This document shows, one piece after another, positions 1-5,345 of a stretch of 5,345 bases of DNA. The notes under the pieces are model-generated. The model saw nothing but the letters and a program-made list of their open reading frames with translations, made no database searches and was not told the origin of the DNA. Position 1 is the stretch's first letter. Each line of letters begins with the position of its first letter. Location: contig JAAZAW010000160.1 in the NCBI GenBank assembly GCA_012514125.1, forward strand, positions 1-5,345, in the 5' to 3' direction. The translations under genes and the position numbers were made by a program. Source of the stretch: Phycisphaerae bacterium (GTDB lineage Bacteria; Planctomycetota; Phycisphaerae; JAAYCJ01).

Positions 1-149
1 GCTTTTGTTCGAACCGAACAGTTCCTGAGCCTCCGGAAGCCATCTTTTATACCGGAACCATCGTATACGGAAGCTCACCCGACCCGAAGCCCCATTCCCT
101 GCCCTCTGCCAGAAAAGACTGAGGGGTCACATTCCATGTGCAAACCTTA
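1..149. other. Upstream region with no supported gene
   Basis: I see no gene that can be supported here. One + strand frame is open from the left edge to a TAA at 202-204, but its translation is rich in Pro, Cys and Trp without any recognisable domain, and the likely serA promoter lies inside it. A minus-strand ATG at 43 is open to the left edge for 14 codons, but no ribosome binding site precedes it. The motif CGGAAGC occurs twice (34-40 and 68-74), with a near copy at 84-90; its meaning is unknown. Confidence 0.5.
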
Positions 150-177
150 TTGCTTTTTATGGTGGAATTACTACAAT
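150..177 (+). promoter_or_regulatory. Candidate sigma-70-type promoter of serA
   Basis: A TTGCTT box (150-155) and a TACAAT box (172-177) are separated by 16 bases. The -10 box matches the consensus at 5 of 6 positions; the -35 box matches at only 3. Transcription would begin near 183-185 and leave a leader of about 30 bases, too short for a riboswitch. This is inferred from sequence pattern only. Confidence 0.4.
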
Positions 178-202
178 CGAAAAGATAATTTTACCAAACT
201 AT

Positions 203-208
203 AAGGAG
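203..208 (+). promoter_or_regulatory. Ribosome binding site of serA
   Basis: AAGGAG lies 5 bases before the ATG at 214. It is a near-perfect Shine-Dalgarno sequence and fixes the serA start, which also matches the usual N-terminus of the family. Confidence 0.85.
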
Positions 209-213
209 CAGCC

Positions 214-1824
214 ATGGTGAAGATATTAATCGCGGATAAACTGGATCAGAGCGTCGTTCAAGATCTGCAAGCCAGAGAAAACGTTGAAATTGATGTGAAA
301 ACCGGTTTATCGGAAGATGAGCTGGCGAAAATCGTCGGCCAATATGACGGGATGATTATCCGGTCGGGCGTTACGGTGACGGCGAAGGTGCTGGAACATC
401 CGGGCCAATTGCGGGCGATTGCGCGGGCCGGGGTGGGCGTGGATAATGTCGATTTGACGGCGGCGACCAAGGCGGGGGTGCTGGTGATGAATACGCCGGA
501 CGCGAATACGATTTCGACGGCGGAGCATGCGTTTGGTATGATGCTTTCGTTGGCGCGATATATTCCTCAGGCGAATGCGGACACCAAGGCGGGGAATTGG
601 AACCGTAGTAAATTTGTGGGCCGGCAGTTGGCGGGAAAATTTTTGGGAGTGATCGGTTTAGGGCGAGTCGGCCGGGCGGTGGCGGAACGGGCACTGGCGT
701 TCAAGATGACGGTGTTGGCGTATGATCCGCTGTTTCCGGACGAAACGGCGCTCGATGGGAAGGTTTGCGTGGTTCGCGATCTGGATGAATTATTGACCAA
801 GGTCGATTTCCTGACACTTCATGCACCATTGACCGATAATACCAGAAAGATGCTCGGCGCGGAGCAATTCGCGAAGATGAAACCCTCGGCCCTGGTGATT
901 AACTGTGCCCGCGGTGAATTGATCGACGAAGAGGCGCTGGCCCAGGCGGTGAAGGACAAGAAAATCGCCGGTGCGGCGGTGGATGTTTACTCGTCAGAGC
1001 CGCCCGGAAAGATCGCGATGTTCGACGTGGAGAATATTGTCAATACCTGCCACCTCGGCGCTTCGACGAAAGAAGCACAGTTGGCGGTTTCGAAAGAAGC
1101 TGCCCAGGAGATGCTGGACTATTTGCTCAATGGAACGATCAGCGGGGCAGTGAATGTGCCGGGGTTGCCTCCGACCTTGACGGCGAAGGATCGGGCGTAT
1201 GTCGATCTGGTGACTCGCATGGCGGCGTTGATGGCTCCATTGACCGGCAAGGGGATCAAGTCGGTTCATGTTGCAGCGAGTTCGACGCAATTCGATCGAC
1301 AGTTGCCGCTTCTTATGCGAACGGCGTTGGTTCATTTGCTGGGTCAGTACCTTGAAACGCCGTTGAACGTGATTAACGCGGAAGTGGTGGCGGCATCGAC
1401 GGGCATTCAATTTTCGCATTCGAGCAAAAGTTCCCGGACGGCTGAAGCGGAGCGGATTACCCTGGAAGTGAAGGGAAGCGGTTATTGTCACCAGATTGAT
1501 GGAACGGTGACGGCTGAGGGCTTGCCGATGATTCTGGATATCGATGGTTACCGGATGCAGATGGTTCCCGAAGGTGTGATGGTGATTCAGTTCAACGACG
1601 ATGAGCCGGGCGTGATCGGTATGGTGGGAACGCTTTTTGGAACTTACAAGGTCAATATCGCGGATATGACACTTTCTCGCCGCGACAATCAGGCGTTGAT
1701 GGTCTTCAAGATCGATGCTCCACCGCCGGCGCAGGTGCTTGAGCAATTGCGAAACGCATGTCCGCCGATTCGGATTGTCGCACCGGTGGAACTGCCGAAA
1801 ATCAGCGGCGTTCGTGTTGAATAG
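214..1824 (+). CDS. serA: D-3-phosphoglycerate dehydrogenase, long form with ACT domain
   Basis: This cytoplasmic enzyme oxidises 3-phosphoglycerate to 3-phosphohydroxypyruvate with NAD, the first committed step of serine synthesis. At 536 residues it matches the long (type I) form known from Mycobacterium and Bacillus. The N-terminal substrate domain and nested Rossmann domain span about 1-315. Visible motifs are R50-S-G, RAGVGVDN (71-78), the nucleotide-binding GLGRVG (148-153) followed by Asp171 at the end of the second strand, CARGE (231-235) with catalytic Arg233, Glu262 in the SSEPP stretch, and catalytic His280 in HLGAST. The usual Pro before that His is Cys279. Residues about 318-450 correspond to the intervening ASB-type domain, and 455-527 form an ACT domain with the DEPGVIG signature (463-469) and NIADM (481-485). 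In relatives the ACT domain mediates feedback inhibition by serine. The gene appears monocistronic, with its own candidate promoter and a strong terminator. Confidence 0.96.
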   Translation: MVKILIADKLDQSVVQDLQARENVEIDVKTGLSEDELAKIVGQYDGMIIRSGVTVTAKVLEHPGQLRAIARAGVGVDNVDLTAATKAGVLVMNTPDANTISTAEHAFGMMLSLARYIPQANADTKAGNWNRSKFVGRQLAGKFLGVIGLGRVGRAVAERALAFKMTVLAYDPLFPDETALDGKVCVVRDLDELLTKVDFLTLHAPLTDNTRKMLGAEQFAKMKPSALVINCARGELIDEEALAQAVKDKKIAGAAVDVYSSEPPGKIAMFDVENIVNTCHLGASTKEAQLAVSKEAAQEMLDYLLNGTISGAVNVPGLPPTLTAKDRAYVDLVTRMAALMAPLTGKGIKSVHVAASSTQFDRQLPLLMRTALVHLLGQYLETPLNVINAEVVAASTGIQFSHSSKSSRTAEAERITLEVKGSGYCHQIDGTVTAEGLPMILDIDGYRMQMVPEGVMVIQFNDDEPGVIGMVGTLFGTYKVNIADMTLSRRDNQALMVFKIDAPPPAQVLEQLRNACPPIRIVAPVELPKISGVRVE

Positions 1825-1844
1825 GGTGTTGAATATTTTGAATA
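1814..1844 (+). repeat. Short direct repeat across the serA stop codon
   Basis: GTGTTGAATA occurs at 1814-1823 and again at 1826-1835, a 12-base period. The core TTGAATA appears a third time at 1838-1844. The first copy contains the first two bases of the serA TAG stop. The second copy continues in frame for six codons to another TAG at 1843-1845, as expected from a small tandem duplication at the gene end. No function is implied. Confidence 0.5.
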
Positions 1845-1850
1845 GATTTG

Positions 1851-1883
1851 AAAAGGCTCTGTGTAATGGCAGAGCCTTTTTTT
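1851..1883 (+). terminator. Rho-independent terminator of serA
   Basis: An 11-bp perfect stem (1851-1861 with 1870-1880) contains the GC-rich core GGCTCTG/CAGAGCC, has an 8-base loop, and runs into a seven-T tract at 1877-1883. It starts 26 bases after the serA stop, so most serA transcripts should end here and the phosphatase gene should need its own promoter. The stem's A-rich left arm also offers a U tract in the reverse direction, but no gene arrives from that side. Confidence 0.92.
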
Positions 1884-1888
1884 ATAAT
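1883..1888 (+). promoter_or_regulatory. Possible -10 box for the phosphatase gene
   Basis: A perfect TATAAT begins at the last T of the serA terminator. No good -35 box sits 16-18 bases upstream: the sequence at 1860-1865 matches the consensus at only 2 of 6 positions. If active, it would start a leader of roughly 105 bases that includes the stem-loop at 1920-1961. It could equally be a chance match in an AT-rich tail. Confidence 0.22.
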
Positions 1889-1919
1889 GCGAAAGATGGC
1901 GGAAATGAAGAAAGTTAAG

Positions 1920-1961
1920 AGTTGGAAGTTGAACGTCAGGGATTCATAACAATTTCCAACT
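1920..1961 (+). promoter_or_regulatory. Long stem-loop in the leader of the phosphatase gene
   Basis: AGTTGGAAGTTG (1920-1931) pairs with CAATTTCCAACT (1950-1961), giving 12 consecutive base pairs of which one is a G-U wobble, around an 18-base loop. No T tract follows, so it is not a simple terminator. It ends 24 bases before the phosphatase ribosome binding site. It could be an mRNA leader structure or, as DNA, an imperfect inverted-repeat operator. The pairing is seen directly; the role is inferred. Confidence 0.45.
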
Positions 1962-1985
1962 GAAAGAAACCTTTGCGATAAATAA

Positions 1986-1992
1986 GGGAAGG
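1986..1992 (+). promoter_or_regulatory. Ribosome binding site of the phosphatase gene
   Basis: GGGAAGG lies 8 bases before the ATG at 2001. This purine tract is a weaker Shine-Dalgarno match than the other three sites here, but it supports this start, which places a membrane-spanning helix right at the N-terminus as expected. Confidence 0.55.
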
Positions 1993-2000
1993 CGACGAGT

Positions 2001-3935
2001 ATGATCTGTTCGATTCGAACCCGGATGATTCTGGCGATCGGCGTGCCGCTGCTGGTGGTCTATTTGGCGATACTGGGAATGGAATGTCATTTGGGTAAAA
2101 AAGAGGCTCTGGACCGGATGAGGGATTATTTGCGGGTATTGACCTCCGGACGGGCGTGCAATGTGGATGTGCAATTTTCGTCGGCTGCCCAGGTGGTGCG
2201 GACGACGATGGATATGCTTTCTCTTGACGGCAAGCCGACGGAAGATCAGATTGTGAATATCCTGCGCCGGAATATTTCCCGGAACGCGAGAATTTTTGGG
2301 ATGTGCATGGCGTATGATGTGGGGAAATACAAGGCGGATCGAAAACTTTTTGCTCCGTATGTTTGGCGAGAACCTTCGGGGCAGGGGCTTGGAGTGACGA
2401 AAATCGAACCTGAAAGCGGCGGATATGATTATACGCAGCGGGAGTGGTTTGCCGAACCGAAACGCCTGGGAAGACCGATCTGGGGCGAGCCTTATTTTGA
2501 CGATGGGGCGGGTAATGTGATGATGTGCACCTACTCGGTTCCGTTTTATCGGCAGGGGGAATTTACCGGGGTCGCAACGGCGGATGTATCGGTGGAGACC
2601 ATTCGACAGGAGTTGTCGAAGATTGAAATAGGAGGGGGATATTGTGCGATCATCAGCGCTGCGGGGACGTTTATTTCGCATCCCGACGAATCTCTCGTGA
2701 TGAAAGAATCACTGTTTCATCTGGCCGAGACGTATCATTATCCGGTACTGGGTGAACTGGCTCGTGCGATGATTGAAGGCAAGCAGGGGACGCAAAGAAT
2801 TTACGATCACCGGACAAAGGAGCATGTCTGGGTGGCGTATGCTCCGATTCACACGACGGGATGGTCGCTGATGGCGGTGATCGCGGAAGACCAGGTGATG
2901 ATGCCGGTGTATGATCGTTTGATGCGAAACGTGGGGATTCTGGTTGCGGGGCTGGTGGTTATCGGGGTGATTCTTGTTTTCATGTCGGTTCACATCACAC
3001 ATCCGATCGGTCGGCTCACGCGGGTGACGAAGGAACTGGCGGGCGGAAATCTGGATGTTCGAGTGGAAGGAATCCACAGCCACGATGAAATTGAACAGTT
3101 GGCGATAACGTTTAATAAAATGGTGGGAGACCTGAAAGAAAGTGTCGATGCCCGTGTGCGCGAGGAATCCGCGCGCAAGGCGGTTGAACGCGAGTTGAAG
3201 GTCGCTCGCGAGATTCAGACATCGCTACTGCCGAGAGACTTCCCGCCGTTTCCCGATCGCAAGGAATTTACACTTCACGCGATTAACGAGCCGGCGAAAT
3301 TCATCGCGGGTGATTTTTTTGATTTTTTCTTTATCAATGACGAAATACTGGCAGTGGTGATGGCGGATGTTTCGGGCAAGGGTGTCCCGGCGGCGATGTT
3401 TATGGCGGTGGCGAGGACGGCGATTCGCAGTTTTACCGTTCCGGGCAAGATGCCGGCGGAAATTCTCAAACACGTCAACGACGTGATGGTTCGCGATAAC
3501 GACAACATGATGTTCGTCACGGTTTTTTATGGATTTTATAATATCCGAACAGGCGAGCTTGTTTTTGCCAACGCGGGGCATAATCCGCCTTATGTGCTTC
3601 GAAGTGGCGGTGGGCTTGATACGCTTAAACCGACGGGGCCGATTTTGTCGGTGCTGGACGATGCGCAATATACCAATGACCGGACGGTGGTCCATCCGGG
3701 CGATGCGCTGGTGCTGTTTACCGACGGTGTGACCGAAGCGGAACGGAACGATGAATTATACGGTGAACCGCGATTTGAAAAACTATTGCTTTCGATCGCG
3801 CAGCATCCGGTTGGGCAAATTTGTCAAGAGGTTATTGACGCAGTTGTCGAGTACGGAGGCAGTGAGTTACGCGACGATGTGACCATTCTCGCTTTGCGGC
3901 GAACGCAAGAAAGGTTTGTCGAAAATTCATCTTGA
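2001..3935 (+). CDS. Transmembrane sensor serine phosphatase (dCache-HAMP-PP2C, RsbU/SpoIIE family)
   Basis: The 644-residue protein begins with a short basic stretch and a membrane helix (about 8-27). An extracytoplasmic sensor (about 28-308) follows, with hallmark dCache sequence around 142-200 (YDYTQREWF at 142-150, WGEPYFDD at 161-168, TYSVPF at 177-182). A second helix is at about 310-330, a HAMP domain at 331-384 and a short charged coiled-coil linker ending in EIQTSLLP (404-411). The PP2C/SpoIIE catalytic domain covers about 412-635. Metal-binding acidic motifs are intact: GDFFD (437-441), ADVSGKG (455-461), FTDGVTEA (573-580) and DDVT (625-628); NAGHNPP (524-530) is also conserved. 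Relatives dephosphorylate an anti-sigma factor antagonist (STAS protein) in partner-switching regulation, so a signal outside the membrane probably controls a sigma factor or similar target. No STAS protein or RsbW-type kinase is encoded in the window, so the partner is unknown. Transcription seems separate from serA because a terminator intervenes. Confidence 0.93.
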   Translation: MICSIRTRMILAIGVPLLVVYLAILGMECHLGKKEALDRMRDYLRVLTSGRACNVDVQFSSAAQVVRTTMDMLSLDGKPTEDQIVNILRRNISRNARIFGMCMAYDVGKYKADRKLFAPYVWREPSGQGLGVTKIEPESGGYDYTQREWFAEPKRLGRPIWGEPYFDDGAGNVMMCTYSVPFYRQGEFTGVATADVSVETIRQELSKIEIGGGYCAIISAAGTFISHPDESLVMKESLFHLAETYHYPVLGELARAMIEGKQGTQRIYDHRTKEHVWVAYAPIHTTGWSLMAVIAEDQVMMPVYDRLMRNVGILVAGLVVIGVILVFMSVHITHPIGRLTRVTKELAGGNLDVRVEGIHSHDEIEQLAITFNKMVGDLKESVDARVREESARKAVERELKVAREIQTSLLPRDFPPFPDRKEFTLHAINEPAKFIAGDFFDFFFINDEILAVVMADVSGKGVPAAMFMAVARTAIRSFTVPGKMPAEILKHVNDVMVRDNDNMMFVTVFYGFYNIRTGELVFANAGHNPPYVLRSGGGLDTLKPTGPILSVLDDAQYTNDRTVVHPGDALVLFTDGVTEAERNDELYGEPRFEKLLLSIAQHPVGQICQEVIDAVVEYGGSELRDDVTILALRRTQERFVENSS

Positions 3936-4012
3936 GGCTTGCAGTTTTCGAAGATTTTCGGAAAATGAGGATAAAAGGACGCTCATGAATACACGACGAT
4001 AATACACATACT
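3936..4012 (+). other. Intergenic gap with possible -10 box and minigene
   Basis: This gap has no convincing terminator. A 5-bp hairpin, ATTTT/AAAAT (3954-3966), lacks a T tract. GATAAT at 3998-4003 matches the -10 consensus at 5 of 6 positions but has no usable -35 partner. A five-codon open frame (3985-4002, Met-Asn-Thr-Arg-Arg-stop) follows an AAAAGGA at 5-base spacing. The downstream gene could therefore be read through from the phosphatase gene or have its own weak promoter. Confidence 0.35.
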
Positions 4013-4018
4013 GGGAGG
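4013..4018 (+). promoter_or_regulatory. Ribosome binding site of the small membrane protein gene
   Basis: GGGAGG lies 8 bases before the ATG at 4027, a strong Shine-Dalgarno match that selects this start over later in-frame Met codons (residues 13 and 19). Confidence 0.8.
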
Positions 4019-4026
4019 TAGCGGAA

Positions 4027-4503
4027 ATGGCTATTACTGGAAGTGCAACCAAGGCCCGGAAAATGAAATGGGTGCTTTATATGGTGTTGATTGCTTTTTT
4101 CTCCGGCTGGCATTTTTACGATGGGTGGTTCAATGAAAAATATTGGAACGATCCGAGTAACCTTTGGTATAACCGCGTGGTGGCGGTTGTGCTGGCGGTG
4201 TTGTTCGTGGGGTTTGTGATCGCTTTTTTCCTTATGCTTAAATCGAAAGTGGTGGTCGATGAGCAGGGGATCCGGGACGGCAAAAAGATGATCGACTGGA
4301 AGTCGATTGTTCGGATCGACGACAGCAAGGTGGAGAAAGGGCTGGTGGGAATTTATTACCTGAAAAACGACAAAGAAGCAAAATATCTATTGGATGATTA
4401 CAAGATCGGCCATTTTGAAGAGATGCTCGATGAGATCAGCATTCATCGGCCCGATCTGCTCACGCCTGTGGATGACAGCGTCGATCAAGTGACGAAAAAA
4501 TGA
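4027..4503 (+). CDS. Small two-helix membrane protein with a PH-like cytoplasmic tail, function unknown
   Basis: I do not recognise a specific family for this 158-residue protein. A basic N-terminus (K9, R11, K12, K14) precedes a membrane helix at about 15-33. A short aromatic-rich loop follows (W34, Y39, W40, W47, Y48), then a second helix at about 50-71 ending in LKSK. The charge distribution puts both ends in the cytoplasm and the loop outside. The soluble tail (about 74-145) reads as alternating beta strands with the pattern VVVDEQGI, then IDWKSIVRID, then GIYYL, and ends in an amphipathic helix (about 128-140). This resembles small bacterial PH-like domains found after paired membrane helices; that assignment is by eye only. 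The coding frame is well supported by its ribosome binding site, hydrophobic pattern and tight spacing to the next gene. With folD starting 28 bases downstream, the two are probably cotranscribed, but a functional link is not shown. Confidence 0.85.
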   Translation: MAITGSATKARKMKWVLYMVLIAFFSGWHFYDGWFNEKYWNDPSNLWYNRVVAVVLAVLFVGFVIAFFLMLKSKVVVDEQGIRDGKKMIDWKSIVRIDDSKVEKGLVGIYYLKNDKEAKYLLDDYKIGHFEEMLDEISIHRPDLLTPVDDSVDQVTKK

Positions 4504-4521
4504 TCGCAACCCAATACAATT

Positions 4522-4526
4522 GAGGA
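4522..4526 (+). promoter_or_regulatory. Ribosome binding site of the folD homologue
   Basis: GAGGA lies 5 bases before the ATG at 4532. It sits in the 28-base gap after the preceding stop codon, which is too short for an obvious separate promoter and supports cotranscription. Confidence 0.75.
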
Positions 4527-4531
4527 AAAGA

Positions 4532-5345
4532 ATGGCGGAAATTTTAAAAGGCAAGCCGATCGCAGATCAGATGTCCGAGACGATTCGTTCGACGATGAAA
4601 GAATTCGGTAAGCAGGGGATCGGTGTTTCAATCGCGGCGGTGCAGGTTGGGCAGGACCCGGCGGCGGAATTCTATGTTCGCAATCAGCAAAAGCAGGCGA
4701 AAGACCACGGCATTGAGCATCAGCTTCATCAATTGCCTGAAACAACGACGCAGCAGGAACTGGTAAGGTTTATTCACAAACTCAACACCGATCTGTCGGT
4801 GACGGGAATTATTCTGCTCACGCCGCTGCCCAAGCCGTTGGACGCATGGGCGGCACAGATTGAAATCGACCCGAAGAAAGACGTCGAAGGAATTCATCCG
4901 GTGAATCTGGGAATGCTGGTTTATAATCAGCAACGGCTTGCGCCTTGCACGGCACTGGCGGCCGTCAAAATGGTCGAGGCGACGGGTGTCGATACGGTCG
5001 GGGTTGAGACGGTGATCGTCGGGCGAAGCGCCATTGTCGGCAAACCCGCGGCGCTGCTGCTTCTGGAGCGAAAACTTTCCGCGACGGTGACGATCTGTCA
5101 TACCGGCACGAGCAAAAAAGGAAAGCTTGCGGACCATGTGGCGAACGCGGATATCGTCATCGCGGCGATGGGTGTAGCGGAAGCGATCAAAGGCGAATGG
5201 ATCAAGCCCGGCGCGATCGTGATCGATGTGGGAACGAATCAGACTCAGGACGGTATTGTGGGAGATGTGGACTTTGAATCCGCTTCACAACGGGCGGGAA
5301 TCATAACACCCGTGCCGGGCGGCGTCGGGACGGTAACGACCCGGA
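4532..5345 (+). CDS. folD: FolD-family methylenetetrahydrofolate dehydrogenase, divergent active site, 3' end cut by window
   Basis: FolD normally oxidises 5,10-methylene-THF to methenyl-THF with NADP and then hydrolyses it to 10-formyl-THF, in the cytoplasm. The 271 residues present align without gaps to E. coli FolD from about residue 36 to 122; some 15-25 residues are missing past the right edge. Recognisable elements are the DPAAEFYV segment (42-49), the TPLPKP loop (97-102), KDVEGIHP (116-123), APCTA (137-141), the Rossmann nucleotide site GRSAIVGKP (164-172), VIDVGTN (230-236) and TPVPGGVG (259-266). The three catalytic positions are not the usual ones: the lysine of YxxxK is Gln52, the glutamine of the VQLPLP loop is Leu96, and the second aspartate of KDVDG is Glu119. 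The family is certain, but full bifunctional activity is doubtful. A dehydrogenase-only enzyme, comparable to yeast Mtd1, is the most likely reading; a repurposed paralogue is also possible. The gene probably shares a transcript with the preceding membrane protein gene. Confidence 0.9.
   Translation, partial: MAEILKGKPIADQMSETIRSTMKEFGKQGIGVSIAAVQVGQDPAAEFYVRNQQKQAKDHGIEHQLHQLPETTTQQELVRFIHKLNTDLSVTGIILLTPLPKPLDAWAAQIEIDPKKDVEGIHPVNLGMLVYNQQRLAPCTALAAVKMVEATGVDTVGVETVIVGRSAIVGKPAALLLLERKLSATVTICHTGTSKKGKLADHVANADIVIAAMGVAEAIKGEWIKPGAIVIDVGTNQTQDGIVGDVDFESASQRAGIITPVPGGVGTVTTR

Noticed and set aside
3..19. A T-loop-like TTCGAAC with flanking partial pairing, suggesting a tRNA end.
   Set aside because: The flanking arms do not form a proper 5-bp T stem on either strand, and there is no acceptor stem or CCA.
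1..43. A minus-strand ATG at 43 open to the left edge, possibly the start of a divergent gene.
   Set aside because: Only 14 codons are visible and no Shine-Dalgarno sequence precedes the ATG. It cannot be supported without the sequence to the left.
1..204. A + strand frame open from the left edge to TAA at 202-204, possibly the end of an upstream gene.
   Set aside because: The translation has no recognisable domain and an odd composition (many Pro, Cys, Trp and Tyr), a likely serA promoter lies inside it, and an open run of 67 codons in one of six frames is not rare.
994..1746. A 250-codon open frame on the minus strand, antisense to serA.
   Set aside because: It is a by-product of serA codon bias: the product is very rich in Arg, His and Gln, shows no domain, and lies wholly opposite a conserved enzyme gene.
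1944..2681. A 245-codon open frame on the minus strand, antisense to the phosphatase sensor.
   Set aside because: The composition is dominated by Arg, His, Pro and Ile with no recognisable motif, and the opposite strand encodes a clear dCache domain with a ribosome binding site.
3954..3966. A small hairpin after the phosphatase stop as a possible terminator.
   Set aside because: The stem is only five A-T pairs and no T tract follows.
4628..5137. A 169-codon open frame on the minus strand opposite folD.
   Set aside because: The product is Arg- and Asn-rich without a domain, and the + strand frame matches FolD throughout.

Overview
The window is a compact bacterial chromosomal segment in which every supported gene lies on the + strand. 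It holds two housekeeping genes of serine and one-carbon metabolism, serA (complete) and a folD homologue (cut by the right edge). Between them sit a large transmembrane sensor phosphatase of the RsbU/SpoIIE family and a small two-helix membrane protein of unknown function. Clear Shine-Dalgarno sites precede all four starts, and base composition and codon use look uniform. I see no insertion sequence, phage gene, tRNA, rRNA or CRISPR. The lineage cannot be fixed from this sequence. A Gram-negative, possibly planctomycete-like, environmental bacterium is a weak guess.

Layout: 1-213 is an upstream region with a candidate promoter (about 150-177) and a strong ribosome binding site for serA. serA (214-1824) encodes a long-form phosphoglycerate dehydrogenase with a C-terminal ACT domain, and a strong intrinsic terminator follows at 1851-1883. 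The 117-base gap after it holds a possible -10 box overlapping the terminator tail and a 12-bp stem-loop (1920-1961) just upstream of the phosphatase gene. The phosphatase (2001-3935) has an extracytoplasmic dCache sensor, a HAMP domain and a PP2C-type output domain. After a 91-base gap come a 158-residue membrane protein (4027-4503) and, 28 bases later, the folD homologue (4532 to the edge). The last two are probably cotranscribed.

SerA makes the precursor of serine. Serine hydroxymethyltransferase (not in the window) converts serine to glycine and methylene-THF, and FolD-family enzymes oxidise methylene-THF. The phosphatase's sensor domain carries most of the residues known from amino-acid-binding dCache domains, so it may sense an amino acid. 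A link to the serine pathway is only an inference from position. The most unusual feature is the FolD homologue: all three residues central to bifunctional FolD catalysis are replaced (Lys to Gln, Gln to Leu, Asp to Glu). This predicts loss of cyclohydrolase activity and possibly a dehydrogenase-only enzyme. I did not find a clearly new multi-gene system.
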